The notes below the pieces were generated by a model, which worked only from the letters and a program-made list of their open reading frames with translations, was not told the DNA's origin and ran no database searches. A program made the position numbers and the translations under genes. From NCBI GenBank assembly GCA_022885665.1, contig JAGQDJ010000196.1, positions 33,161 to 97,160 of the forward strand: a DNA stretch of 64,000 nucleotides, read 5' to 3'. The number at the start of each line of letters is the position of its first letter. Position 1 is the first letter of the stretch. Positions 1 through 17,890 of this stretch are shown here, one piece after another. The stretch comes from Triops longicaudatus (taxonomy: Eukaryota > Arthropoda > Branchiopoda > Notostraca > Triopsidae).

Positions 1-744
1 TCCTTCCTTACAAAAACAGCTAATCGCCCGAAATAACAGTGTCTCCAAAATTTCCTAACGAGCTCACTTAAACCGGAACAAATCTGCTTACAAACTTCCC
101 ACCGTCTTAATATCACGCAATTCTCATTAAACCTACATCTCACAATCTTCTTCCCTACATTAGCTGTCAAATCACCTGAAACCACTCTCCCAAAAACCTG
201 GGAACACTGAAAAAATTCCTGCATTTTTCTTCCCATTTTTTTCTTTTTCTGTTTAGTTTTTTCCCCCTCCAGAAAACAAAACGCGTAATCGTGTGGTTTA
301 ACTTCATTGACCTATGGTCTGAACGTGGCTTTAAGCCATTTTCGGGATGAAAAAACAAAACGTTTCTCATAACAGGTCTTCCTTCCGGAGCTGACGTGCA
401 ACGAAGACTGTAAAAACGTTCAGAAGTGGGATAGAAACCAGTTGGGTACACCAGAATGGGCGGAGCTAGCAGAAGAGCGTACCCAACGCCAGCCAAGTAG
501 TCCATTCGGGCCCGACCAACGGCCATGAGCCAGTATTGTTCCAATTCCGTTGGCTTGTACAGGTTCCGTGGTCAGTAGGTCAGTGAGGCCACGCACAAGC
601 TTATAAGAAGACCTGCGATTCTGCTCCGGTACTTTAGTTGCCGAGTTCGCTCCCCGATTCGTCCATCTCCAGTGACACAAGACCTCCAATTCTCCAGTGA
701 ACACCCCAAAGTTCCAGAAACCTCTCTCTACCTCTAAAGACTCG
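1..744. other. no gene recognised at the left edge
   Basis: I see no conserved protein or RNA gene here. Short reading frames on both strands have no recognisable family and no splice context. The stretch is less AT-rich around 420-700 than the rest of the flank. It may be the far upstream region of the ZP gene that starts at 1579, or the end of a neighbour outside the window. Confidence 0.5.
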
Positions 745-1490
745 TCCTTAAGTGTGAGAATCGCACGAGAATCAGTGCAGAATCAGTTATTTTCCCAGAA
801 AAGCATTGCAGAATCACTTGCTTATCCCGAAAATCAGTGAAAAATCGTTAAATAACCCCTAGAATCAGTCAAGAATCACTAAAGATCGCTTACTAACTGC
901 GAAAAACAGTGAAAAATCATTAAATAGCGCTGGAAAGCACGCAAGAATCACTAACGTACAGCTTAAATTGGCGAAGAATCAGACTTTCAGCTTCGAAGTC
1001 GCTATAAAATCTCGAAAATCGGAGAAAAATTGAGAAATAGCCCTGAAAATCGCGTAAGAATCAGCAATTTGCCCTCAAAATCCATAGTTTACCTCTAAAA
1101 TCTATGAGTTTTCGCTGACTTACAGTTAAGAATCCTTAATTTGTCCCATTTATTACAAAAAAGTCGCAAATTTAACCTTAGAATCACATCAGAATCGGCG
1201 TCCTGCCTTGAAAATCACTTTAGCATCACTAATTTATCTTAAAATCACGTAATTGACCCTCAGTTTACTAAAACTTTGATATTTAATCCTTAAAATCACT
1301 GAAAAATCAGCCATTTTACGTCAGAATCTTCAGTGAGTCACTAATTCTCCCTGAAAATCACCCAAGTGTCGCTAAATTCTCATCAAATCCCTAAGAAATC
1401 ACGAATTTACCCCAAAAATCACCCAAAAATAGCTCAAAAAGCCCCAGAATCACTAAAGAATTGCTCGACTCCACCAAAATCTGAACTCCA
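745..1490. repeat. degenerate ~32-bp minisatellite before the first ZP gene
   Basis: The sequence breaks into about twenty diverged units of roughly 30-35 bases. Most begin with a CCCT-like block, then AAAATCAC, then AAGAATCACTAA and an AT-rich tail. The pair of AATCA/AATCG words per unit is the best-kept part; spacing and the rest drift. The array stops about 90 bases before the ATG at 1579, so it lies in the promoter or 5' leader of that gene. Seen directly in the sequence; the unit length is an eye estimate, and any role in transcription is inference. Confidence 0.7.
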
Positions 1491-1578
1491 GCGAGTTGGA
1501 TCGAATCTTCTGGCTCGTTTGAACCACAAAGATCGTCAAAATTCCCTAAAAGATCGTTAAAGACTCTAAAACTCAAAA

Positions 1579-4500
1579 ATGAAGTGTTGGACACTGATTC
1601 TGCTGATTGGAATCGGCGTTTTCAGCTCGGTGACCGCCCAGAGTGACGAGTTGGTGACAGGTGACGACAGCGTGGAAGATTTGCTGGCGTTGGAAGATGA
1701 AGATTCGCGGTATACTAATGAAGATTCACACTCACGAGGCACAGTTCGTTACGGCGACCGTACAGTAAACACGAGACGTTATTCATTAACATAACATAAC
1801 TGCTTCAATTCTTTGTAACACTGTAATGGAATGCGGCTCGAAAAATCCGCTTGGAAATTAGCTTGTTTCGCTTTAACGAAGGCTGAAACGGGATAATGGT
1901 GTCTTTTGGTGGCGGGAAACGCTTTGACCAGAGAAGAATAGGAGCTTTTGAACTTTTAACCTCGATGAATGTATAATATTTGCTGCGAAGATGGCGCTAG
2001 ATGACCTTTTGAACTTGCTTTAAACCTTTTGTACAAGGAAAAGAACTTATTGTAATGACTTAACCTCGGAAAAACGCTTTAATTGACGCTTTGACGAGAT
2101 TATTAAAACTTTGAAAGAAGAAAGGTTTTCCTTTCAAAAAGATGCGTCAAAATTTTCAAAATTTAATTCCCAGAATTTTTGAAATTTAGTTCGGTAAAGA
2201 AAGTTGCAGAAAATTTATGCTGAAAATTCTAAGAATACCGAATCCAAACTAAAGCGAGATAATTACAAAAATAACAGAAAATTCAATGAAAAAGAGCAAA
2301 AATGGAACATTTGCAGCGTCTGGAACAATTCAAAGCTTTTGAAACATCATTTTAGGGGACGCTACACTGTTATGTTACGCATTTTAGGTTAAATTACCTT
2401 ATTTTGTTTAGCTTAGGTTGTGTTTTGTTGATAAGTTTCCCTATCGAAGCTTAAAACCTCAAAGTTTTCAGTTTGCAGACGAATTTTCGTGTATAACGCA
2501 TGGATGACGTGCAACCAGCTTATAATGTCAAAATAACACGTTAAAAAGACTTTTGTCCAGGGAGTTTTGAATAAACAGCGCATTAGTAAGGTAAAGCTTA
2601 GCATTATATTTGCATTCCCGTGCTCAGGTTTTCTTCCAGGTTGCGGAAACGATGCGCAAAGAGCTACGTTTGCATAAGAGCGGTCACGGATGACGTGCAA
2701 CTTGCTCCCATAAGTGGTTTAAACGCGTAAATTCGAATATTTTGGCCACTGAAATGTTAAATAATGCCAGGAGAGGAGTTCAAGAAAGGTTATATGTAGT
2801 TAATCTTGGGAAAGAACTGTTTTCCTTCGCCAATTTAGGAAGATTCCCGTTAGGGACGTCATGCAAAGCAGAAGTTGTTTCGAAATTGCTTGTTTTTTTG
2901 CATTTGCTTGAATACATTAATTATCTTGTCTCCCATTGCTGCTAGACATTAACATAAGTGCTAGGTACATAATAAATGCGTTTTCAAATAACAACGTAGT
3001 GCTAAGTAGCAGTAAAACGCGCGCACTCACGAACAGCTTGACTAATGGTTTTAAGACTTTTACAAAGCTAAGCGAATTTTAAACCCTAATTTAAACATGG
3101 AACGACACTTTTTACTTGACTTTTGAATGACCTATCACGTTTTAAGATCAATTTTATTTTAAGTTCAATTGCGTAAAAAACGTTGTAATCCAAGATTTTG
3201 ACATGCTAACGTGACATTGAACTCGGATGACGCGTAACTTGCCGCATTGTCTAAAACGGGAATTTTTGACAAATTTTCAACAAGTTGACTGACATTCAAC
3301 GAAAGAACTACTTTTAACCATCTGTAAATTCATAATTTGTCATAAGCCATACAAAATGCAAGAAATTAATTAAAAACATAAATTAAAAATGATTAAAAAT
3401 TAAATAAAAAATAAAAATAAATTACCTTTATTTTAATGAAAAGACTTTTTGCATTCGGAGATTTACGAAAAAAATGCCTTAAACATCTAATTTTTGAATT
3501 ATGGAATAAATTTAGTAATTTCATGGTTTTAAATCTTTTTTCTATTTTTATGTAATTTTCTATTTTTGTCATTTTTTCTATTTTACCAAGAACTCAGATG
3601 CAATAGAAGTTCAATGGCCCCTTTCACATTTAGTTATGCAGCTTTATTTACCTACCTTGAACGATTCTTACCTTATCCTTTTTAAATCCTTTACAAGCTC
3701 AGGCAATTCGTATTACAATTCGTATTACCATTCGTATTACAAATAATTATCATTTTCCAGCCGATTAAAAATTATTTCAAAATCTTACCAAATATGCCGT
3801 AAGTTCTACAATTATCATGGATTCAAATCTGCAGAAAATGTGTCTAAACACGCCATTACTTAAAAGTTTTGGTTTTATTAATTTTCTCAAGCCCTTTTTA
3901 AATTTACTTGAATTTCTTCCAGTATCTTTTAATTTATTGCGAAATAAACGAAAGACTATAAATGGACGTAACTTAAACCGTTTTCCTTGTGTCGTCCTTT
4001 TTTATGTATTCAAATTAGCAGCAGAGACAAGGCAAATCTACCGCACAAATCGAGCGTTTTCCTGCCCGACTTCCCGCAGCCAGCGCTTCGGCCCCGCCCC
4101 TGCGCGATTATCTGCCTCCGAACTCAGCATCCGTCTCAGCATCAGCTGCTCCGGCTGAAAATTACAACGGACCTCCTGCCTCTTCCTTGCAAGTCAATGG
4201 TAAATATTCCCATTACGACACCCGAGTTTGGTAGACCGCTCACCGCTTGTCTTAACGACTTTGCGCTCACCTTTCTTTATTTAAAGCCCCCTCGTGGCCC
4301 TTTTATCTTATCTCCACAGCATCTTTTCTCATAATGTTCACGACCTTTTTACTATTTTCCTTCTGAATTACAGCACTCTTTAACATTGCAAATTCGTCCC
4401 CGTTTGAGCAGAATGTTAATTCAAAAAGCGAATAACCAGAATTTTTTCGTCCAAACTCTACTACAAGCTTTCATTATAAACCCAAGAAAATATGAACGTA

Positions 4501-7500
4501 AATAAAAATAGGATTTTCTTACTAAATTCTAAGTATATTTTATTTTTTGTTTAAAGTACTGTTTATTTTATTTTATAATTTAAATTATTATTTATTATAT
4601 TTTCTAATTTAATTTTCAATTTTATTTGTATTTTTTATTTTATTTTACTTCACTTCATTGTGAAATTTTTCTTTAACTTATTTGAATTTTTCTTTAATTT
4701 ATTTTGAATTTTTATTTAATTTATTTTAAATTTTATTTAACTTATTTTGACTTTTTCTTTAATTTACTTTGAATTTTTCTTTAGTTTATTTTGAATTTTT
4801 ATTTAATTTGTTTTGAATTTTTATTGAATTTATTTTGAATTTTTATTTAAATTATTTTTGAATTTTTACTTAAGTTTTTCCGAAGTTATGGCGTTCTTCT
4901 AAAAGCTAAGATTTGTTTCGCTATGCAATTCGATCGTTCCCAGATATTCGGTGCATGAAAATGTCCACGAAGGAGCGTTTCAGCGCCACGATTCACATTC
5001 CGAACGCACTGGGTGTGAATATGGCCCCGATTTTCGAGGACCGTCCTGCCATTGAGCCCAAAAGTTCCCGCGTGTGTTCCATCACCTCATCTGCTTCTTC
5101 GTCAGGGGCTTCGACCGTCTGGAAACTTGACGTGAGCAACTTGGATGCTTGCGGTGTCACGACTTGCACCCAAGACGCGCAGGTATGTCTCGATCTTGAT
5201 GTATTGCTCCCTGCCCACTTAATCACCAGCTTTATCTCAATTCTCTCGACTCACAGCGTCTTTCAAAAACAAAAAAGAAAAATATTCCCAAAGAAAAATT
5301 AACGCCAAAAATTCATATAGCCTTGGCTGTGCCTGACACTCCGTTTTCCCACGCTCCCGGGTTTGAAACTTCCGGAAGACGAAATTATCTTGTTACGATG
5401 CAAGCCCCAAGATCGCACCATTGCTGAGAAGAAAGACTTGGATTTTAGAGACATCGCAGGGTAAGCAAAAACACTTATTAATTCCTAAAAAAAAAAATTA
5501 ACAAAAATAAATTTGAACACGAATTCAATTCAACGATATTAAATTTCAATAAAAAATATTAAAAACGATATTAAAACTAACTCTTAGTACGTAAGCTTGA
5601 AATGCATTAAAATAAAAAAATAATTAAAAAATCACTGAAAACGTCCCAATTCCTTTGATTTCAATTAAATTTTAAGCTTATTTAACACGAAATACTGCAC
5701 GATTGCTCATAATTTTGTAGGTGGAAAATAAAATCTTTTTTGTTGCAAGTGAACTAACGAGCGTTAACAAAGCACGGGCTTCGTGATTAATTCGAGTTTC
5801 GTTGACTTAATGAAGGTCGCATGCGTTGGCTAGGGTGGAACAGCGATCGCCCTTGACGTTCACTGGAGGCAAACAGGAGTTTTTGTGCGAAATTGGACTT
5901 TTCCGCAAACTACCCGGAACAGCCCTTTTTTCGCAACGTATTTCTGCCGGTACTGCGGTGGAACTAGGAGAAGAAGTGCAGTTGCGTAGTATTGTTCGCT
6001 CTAATGACGGTAAGTGGAAATAAAATCAGTTTTTATCCAACATCACACTAAATCAACACGAGAAACGCGAAATTCCTAATAAATACGAGACTTAGAAAAA
6101 AATATGGAAAAGATTACTTCAAAATCGCAATGAAAAAAGAAGAAAATGAAAGATCAGAAATAAAAAGGCAATAGCAAATAAACAGCTAACCACAAGATTT
6201 TCATTTTTTTTTTTTCTTTTTTTTTTTTTTTAGGTTGGTTCTATTCCAAGCTTACGGATGTAATTATCCGCAAAATTCGGAAAGGAGTACCGGCCGGTAA
6301 AGATAAAGATAGCGCAATACTGGCTTACAGTGATGGTTGCCGTAATCCGGTCTTCAAGGTAATTAATCTCAATTTTCTATTCCATTTATTCCAATATTCG
6401 ACCTTCAAAAGCGTTGATTTAGTTGCGTAAGCATTATCATTTTATTTAATCAATGTTATTGTAGACAATTGCACCTCAGCATCCTCAACGTGACGCCAGA
6501 TCATTCCTACTGCATCACTTCAACTTCCGCGTCTTTATGTTCCAAGACATGCAAGATGGCGACAGTATCCTGATTTCGGCCAAAGTGATGGCCTGCGTGG
6601 AAGCCATTGACTGTGCGCCGGTAATTTACACATTAATTATTACCCAATTACCTTATCTAACTCTTCATGCATTCACCAACATTTTCTGGAGTATTAAAAC
6701 TCTTCGACGCAAGAGTAAGAACGAATGGATTAATTTACTAGAATTAATGGACTTCATTTCCAAACTCGTTTCCAAGCTCAAAACAAATTGTTAGAATAGG
6801 AATAATATCTGAATATTTCTTTCAAAACAGTCTCTGTGTTCTGACGACCGTGGTGAAGGATACGGCCGCAGGAGGCGTTCTTTGTCCAACAGCAGTGACA
6901 TTAACTCTTTGGACGATATGACTGGCCGTACACGAGAAATCTCCATCGATGAAATCTTTCATCCCAACGGTACCTCTTCCAAGCAAAAACTCCGCGGCTG
7001 GGAAGCCGATATGGCCATTAGGGTAACCTCCCCCGGCGCTGGTAAGACTATTTTCTGGATTTTTTCTAAAATTACCTTTGAGGTTTAAAAGCTCTATTTA
7101 CATTCCTTTGTACTGACTCGATTGTTAACTTCCTAAAAAAATTTTTTCAAATTTATAGCTTAAGTAGTTTTGGAGATAAAAGCCTTTGATTTTCACAGCC
7201 TACGGCTACAGACGTGGTGCAATGCGCAACATTGCCATTTCTTTACGATTAGCTTAAAGTTTCTTTAATTTCCTTTAGAGCTTCCATACGAGCTCTTTAT
7301 GCTTAATTATCAGCTTAAAACTCTCATCAATCGTACACAAGCTCTAGTGCACATTGTATAAGAAATTCAACAACACACAAACTGAAAAAGAATTTTTGAA
7401 CGTTTGTTGTACAGAGCTTGTAAGCACCCCACTCCCTCTTGTGGACTCCAACTGCGTTTTATACGTCATCTCCAGCGTGGGCTTCGCAACTGCGCTAGGT

Positions 7501-8037
7501 GTCACGCTCATCGCGTTAGTTGTTTACTGTTTCTTGAACAACCAGCGTTCCAAGCGTAACCACAAGCACTCTCCCGAGCAAGCCCCACCTTCTTCCCAAC
7601 CTGCGATCGTCACCGAGACCGTTGCTCCTCCCACTTCTGCCCTTGACTTTGAAAAACTGGTGCAAGTCGTGTACCCGGAATTCACCATGATAGACGCATT
7701 GACTCGGTCGCTCCGCTTCAAAAAGCAGCGCATGCACGACGAGCTCCTAGAGCTTTACAACACTGGTGACAACAATGCAACCAACTCAAACCATTATTGC
7801 AGTCTGCCCGTGACGCTCAACAACACTTTCGAAACTCCTAACAAACCCAAAACTCTGAAACAAGTCAAACGCCAGGGACAACAATTTAGCCGTTGCCGAT
7901 GCACTACCTCGTCAACAACGTCCTTGGTCAACAATGAATCTAAGCCCCTCCCTCCGACACCCACCAACGGCGAACAAGTGTATTGGGAAATTAACAATTC
8001 CAAAGCGACCCAAATTTGGCCCCCGACACCAGTTTAA
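1579..8037 (+). CDS. ZP-domain, furin-site, single-pass membrane protein (cuticle/apical matrix type)
   Basis: Nine-exon model: 1579-1764, 4019-4199, 4944-5182, 5321-5460, 5834-6009, 6234-6358, 6465-6620, 6831-7041, 7415-8037, giving 678 residues with all phases consistent. Residues 1-20 are a signal peptide. An acidic stretch and a Pro/Ala/Ser-rich linker (exon 2) follow, then a ZP module from about 124 to 400 with cysteines and blocks typical of arthropod ZP proteins, such as EIILLRCKP, DGCRNP, FRVFMFQDMQDGDSI and EAIDC. A GRRRRS furin-like site lies near 414-418 and a membrane helix at about 486-511, before a cytoplasmic tail of about 165 residues. ZP modules polymerise into extracellular matrix after furin cleavage releases the ectodomain; this is family knowledge. 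Exons 3-9 are secure. Exons 1-2 rest on the signal peptide, splice sites and phase, and a 2.3-kb intron separates them. I do not assign a specific orthologue. Confidence 0.85.
4660..4877. repeat. 22-23-bp AT minisatellite in ZP gene intron 2
   Basis: About nine or ten copies of a unit close to TTTTGAATTTTTATTTAATT run head to tail, differing mostly by single substitutions (for example CTTTAATT for ATTTAATT). The array ends about 70 bases before the exon at 4944, so transcription of the ZP gene crosses it as a T-rich strand. No function is evident. Confidence 0.75.
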
Positions 8038-8094
8038 TACAAAATTTTATGCCCCCACACATTTTTTTATCATTTTTTACTCAAAGCAAGACTA

Positions 8095-8100
8095 TTTATT
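8095..8100 (-). terminator. polyadenylation signal for the group-7-like gene
   Basis: On the minus strand this reads AATAAA. It lies 156 bases past the stop codon of the group-7-allergen-like gene and only about 60 bases past the stop of the convergent ZP gene, so the two 3' ends sit on top of each other. The hexamer is seen; its use is inferred. Confidence 0.5.
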
Positions 8101-8255
8101 ATGTTTTATAATGACCATGCCTCCTTATTGTTGTCAACTGCCAGGCCAGTTTAGTGTATATGAACTCGTCGTAATTTATTACAATTTTTCACTGAAAATG
8201 CATTTTTTTCAATTCCAACCCACAAAACCGTTCAATCCTCGTTGACTAGAAAATG

Positions 8256-13175
<4,920 letters not shown>

Positions 13176-13239
13176 TTTTTGCAAAATTTTTTCTCTAGAG
13201 ATTATAATTTTAAAAAACTGCGTAAAAGTGCCTTCGAAG

Positions 13240-13690
13240 TAGAAAAAAATAATAAATAAATAAAAAACAATAATAAAAAATAAATAGTAAATAAATTACA
13301 ATAAATATAAAGGAATAAAATACAAGTAAAATAATACAAAATAAAATATAATAAAATAATTCAAAATAAGATACAATAAAATCATACAAAATAAAATAAC
13401 AAAATAAAATACAATAAAATAATAAAAAACACAATAGCATAATAACAAAATAAAATACAGTATAATAATAAAAAACAAAATACAGTAAAATAATACAAAA
13501 TAAAATACAATAAAACAATAACAAAATAAAATACAGTAAAATAATAAAAAAATAAAATACAAAATAAAATACAATAAAATAATACAAAATAAATACAATA
13601 AAATAATACAAAATAAATACAATAAAACAATTAAAAAACAAAATACTATAAAATAATACAGAATAAAAAACAAAGGAATAAAATAGAAAG
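13240..13690. repeat. AAAATAAAATACAATA-type AT minisatellite
   Basis: About 450 bases are made almost only of AAAATAAAATACAATAAAATAAT-like words, with irregular unit lengths near 20 bases. It starts just upstream of the group-7-like gene's start codon. On the reverse strand it reads as long Phe/Tyr/Leu/Ile open frames, which are an artefact of composition. Confidence 0.9.
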
Positions 13691-13799
13691 ATAAAATTAC
13701 GCAAGTAAGAAGTCCACACGCTGATTTAAAACTTACAACAAGAGCTACAAAAAGCCAAAATAAAATTAACCAAAAAGAAGGAAAGGACAAAAAAGTCAG

Positions 13800-16700
13800 A
13801 TAACCGTGGAATGTTTCACGTTCGGTATTTGCACGTGGTAAAAGTTCTTCTTTTTCGGTTTCACTTGAATGCGTAGTCCTATTGTGTTTCTTAAAAATAT
13901 TTTTTATTCTTTAAATATAGATCAAGAATGTTACTCGAAGTATTGCAGGCTTATTCAAAGTCTTTTTACTTGTACAGGAAATTTTCTGAAGCAAAAAAAG
14001 AAAGAATAAATAATAAAAAAAGGCAAAAATATTTTTTAAAAATTGACTAGTGCACCAGAATTCTGAAAATTCAGGTTAACTTTCGAAAATGCTACAGAAT
14101 CCTTGAGATTAAATCTATCACGACTTGGAATGAATTACCCTAATTATTTTTCTTTATACTGTTTTATAATTATTAGCATTAAAAATTATTTTTTTTCGTG
14201 ATTTTTCTGCTAATTTCTTGACTACCTTAATTTCAAAACAATTTTCTACCAGAATTTAAATATTTATATTCTTACTTGTCTATTAGACCTTAAGCTTCTT
14301 TGCTAAGGGACTCACTTCTTCGTTTCGCACCCCAAGATTGCCAACTGGATTAAATCCGGCTCCTTGAACACCTTTTTATAGCTTAATTATCCATCTTTGC
14401 CACCTTAATTAGCACACATGTGTTTCTCCCCAATCCGCTTACCATATTCAAAAGCTTCTCAACTTATCCCATTACAGTTCCGTTTAACCACTTGAAGCCA
14501 AACTACATTATTCATCCTTTTGACTTTTCTCTCACAAATGTACGCAAAAACTCAGCTAGCGTAGTACACAGATCCATCCAAAATGAAATTTATGCCAATA
14601 AGGCGTAATGTCAACAATTCATTAACCGAAAATAAGGAAAAAAAAGATCTGTTCTACTGAAACCTTTTAGACGCCATATGATTTCATATGCAGTCACAGT
14701 TTCTTAGCTGTTTTGCATATTTATTACGGCAAATACGCAAAAACCTCGATGCGATTTTTTTGCTGATTTTCAATGATCTAAATTTCCTCAAAAAAACGAT
14801 TTTAATTCTCAATACTCGTGTTCATAATCTAATCCATAATCCGAAACTTTATCACTTTGCTTAATCATTTGCTAGTTTTACGTTAAAAGTTCTAACACCA
14901 AGTTTGTTCCATGTTTGTTTTAAGTATCACGCATGTTAAGTGGCACGTGTAGTGTACTATGCAAATTATACTGTGAGAAACTCAAAATGTGCTAAAATAT
15001 TTCAAATTTCCACAAAAAATAATCCGTTTTATATTCATCGCAAGTATTTGTGTGACATTGTTAACAAAACTTTGTGCTTAATGCAAACGAAAATTTAACT
15101 AAAATTTACGCTAAATCTGCTTTATTTAAAAATTTATCTTAAAACTATCACTGAATTTTCCGTTATTTTTTAAAAAAATTATATACGTAACTGAATCTCG
15201 CAAACTCCATTAATCGAACTTATATTAATTAATATATTCTTTAATAAATTTTCAAATTCAGTCTTTCCGAGTTTACAAGATTTTTTTTTTTATTGTGTGC
15301 GTTTTTTTCGCGAGTCGCATTCCCCGCTAGCCTCGGATAAGTCATAAGCCATAACACAGAAAAAGGGTCAGAGTTTGCTGGGTAATTTTAAACACAGTTC
15401 TACCTGAAAAAGGAAGGCTATGCCTGTGTTTAAATTTACATTTTAGCAAGAATGGTCAATGTAGTATTTATTTGAAAAAGAAGAGTCTTTAACTGCTTTG
15501 TTTCAACTTTCTTAAAATATAAAATTCCAATAATACTTCTCAAAAACAAAAAGGTCTTAGAAGAAGTTTACACGGAAGTAATTAAAATATCCAGGCCTTG
15601 AACTTGGAAACCTGAAAAATTCCTCATTTTCAAATTCGTGCAGCAGATTTTCCTCAAAAACCTGCATAGTGAGAAAAATTTTATATGCGTGAAACACTTT
15701 CGGCAGTTCTTTGAAGGTTCGAACCGCCCACCGAAACGAACTTGAGGTGCGTTTTGTCTCTGTTTTTCCAAATTAGGAACATCCTAATTAGCAAGTCAAG
15801 GTAAAGTTGGTGGATGAAAGGTCAATCGCCTTTGTGTTCCAACTTCGGCCACTTCCTTTGTTGTTTTACCCCTCAATACTAAAAATTTTTCCAACTTTCT
15901 TAGTTCTATTTTACAAAAAATGGCACATTTTTTACACAAATTTTTAACTACTTACTGTATTTTGCCATAAAAAAAACATAACGCTAAAAAAAATTATTGG
16001 AGAATTTATTTAAAATAGTCAAATTTTCTAGGATTTTTATAGACAATTTCAGTTGTATTTAAGGTCAATTTTCAGTTTTTTTACATTAAAAAAATTATTG
16101 AAGAGTTTATTTTTTAAGAAATAGTCCAATTTCCTATTATTTTTTTGACAATTTCAGTTTTATTTAAGGTCAATTTTTCCAAATTTTTTTCGTTGGTTTT
16201 CGATACACGGACTATACACTCGATTTTTTACATAGATCCCTAAAATCTCCAAAATTTTTTTTTTACTGTGGCGCAATTCTCATAATTAGCATTCATTACC
16301 ATGAACAAAGGGAATCGTATGCTTATTGTACACGTTTCCTTGAAGCTAACAAAAAACACGAAATTTCTCTCGACCTACAAACTATGAAAACTGAAAAAGT
16401 TTTCCAACGTGGCACCGACCAGGAACCCCGAGAATAACAACACGAAAAAAAAATATTGAAGAAGACACCTTCCATCTTCTTGTTTTGAAAAGAAACCAGT
16501 TATCCAGACGTCCTTGGCAAGGTAACTTGGAAAATCTTTGGGCTCGAAAAAACCCCAAATCTTTGTCCTAAGAAAAGAAAACCGACACCGATGGACTTGC
16601 TGCCCCCTCCATCACCCTTCAAGGAATGTGAAAGGGAAAACATCTTTTTCCAAAGAAGAATCGTCTTCCCTTTTCAATCTTGTTTTCGTTATTGTGCTAT

Positions 16701-17890
16701 ACCTGGCATATCTGACGCAGTTGGCTACATCTTCAACTTGTGGCTCAACGTCTTTTGACACTTCGAGCAAGATTCCTTAAAAACCCATGTTAAGAAAAAT
16801 TCAAAGAAATTCTTCCATTGCCTACTCAAGCATAAAATCGCTTCAGAGCTCGTTAAGCATCTTTTGTACGTTTCCAGTCGATTAGACTGTGCTTCAGTTG
16901 GTTTCGTTTTCTAGCCATTGTCAACTAATGGATTTCGATACCGAAACCTTCAAATGGAACGACTATGTTGACCCAAATTCGGAGCTTTTAGAAACATATT
17001 TTAGAAATCGTAAAAAATAGATTTGAGAAACGTTTTAGAATTTTTAAATAAAATTTATCGGTCTTATATTTCGTCTCTTTCCCCTCAAAAAATTGTATAT
17101 GCTCGATTCTCAAAGATTACGCAAGTACTGCAATTACACGTCAAGAAAATATTCATTGAATTTTACGCCTCACTTTCGAATTATTTCAAGAAATTTTGAT
17201 TGACACGCTCGCGTAGCTTCTGAAATGGAAATTGTAAGAGTCGAAAGATGGTCCGAAGATTAAAAAGACGACTTAACTAGCAAGACAAGGAAAATGAAAG
17301 CGCACGATGGTAATTACGTAGACAATAATCAGCGGACAAGACGCGAGATGACGCGTTGACATCTCCTTTGTCTTCGAGTTACGAGCTCGCAGGCTTGTGT
17401 AAATGCCCTGAGGCTTTTGTCTAGCAACGAATTTTGGACATTCTCTCCTTCATTGTAACCATCCTAAGCAATTATAGCAGAATAACAAGCTTCCCTATGC
17501 AAGTTTTTCTTCAGGTTTTTATACTCGAATTTTTGTCGTTTCGCTCGATTTTAACGCGCACAGAATGTATGGAAAAGGACACAAAAAGAAGTTAAAACAC
17601 CCTCTTACCCATTTGTAAAGGACAAGAAAGCATTCCAGTGCTCGTCTTGTTCAATATCCGGGAATGAAAACCGACAAACGACACCAGCGCTCTTTTCTTT
17701 GGGTGATTTCAACGCACGACCTTGAACCCGCGTGTAGGACACTAAAAGCCCTATACAACGCAAACTAAAGATTGTTCTCCGATGACGTAAATGTCTCGTT
17801 ACAGAACAATAGAAACCACTTCCTAGTCAACAAACACCAAAACTGCATTGTAAGCTACGCGGTAATAAAGCGCGTTACACTATTAACAGT
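13800..17890. other. gene-free AT-rich stretch
   Basis: No reading frame has a recognisable domain, and no chain of plausible exons was found on either strand. Apart from one copy of a dispersed repeat (15339-15480) and poly-T tracts, I see nothing. It is the proximal part of a ~16-kb gap between the group-7-like gene and the protease homologue. Confidence 0.5.
15339..15480 (+). repeat. dispersed repeat, copy 1
   Basis: The core around GTCATAAGCCATAACACAG, GAAAAAGGGTCAGAGTTTGC and the following TAATTTTAAACAC matches a second copy at 31777-31895, roughly 80 percent by eye over the best 50 bases, with weaker similarity continuing for about 70 more. No terminal inverted repeat, poly-A tail or clear tRNA-like box was seen, so the type (SINE, MITE or other) is open. 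Confidence 0.55.

Noticed and set aside
1579..1709. Alternative ends of the first ZP exon at 1660 or 1709
   Set aside because: 1660 would join in phase straight to 4944, skipping the linker exon, and 1709 does not fit that phase. The 1764 end joins the 4019 exon cleanly, so it was preferred; 1660 remains possible as an alternative transcript.
13210..13790. Long reverse-strand open frames rich in Phe, Tyr, Leu and Ile
   Set aside because: They are translations of the AAAATAAAATACAATA minisatellite; three overlapping frames are open at once because of composition.
15710..15735. GGTTCGAACC resembling a tRNA T-loop
   Set aside because: No anticodon arm, acceptor stem or A box at the right distance; no tRNA gene can be folded here.
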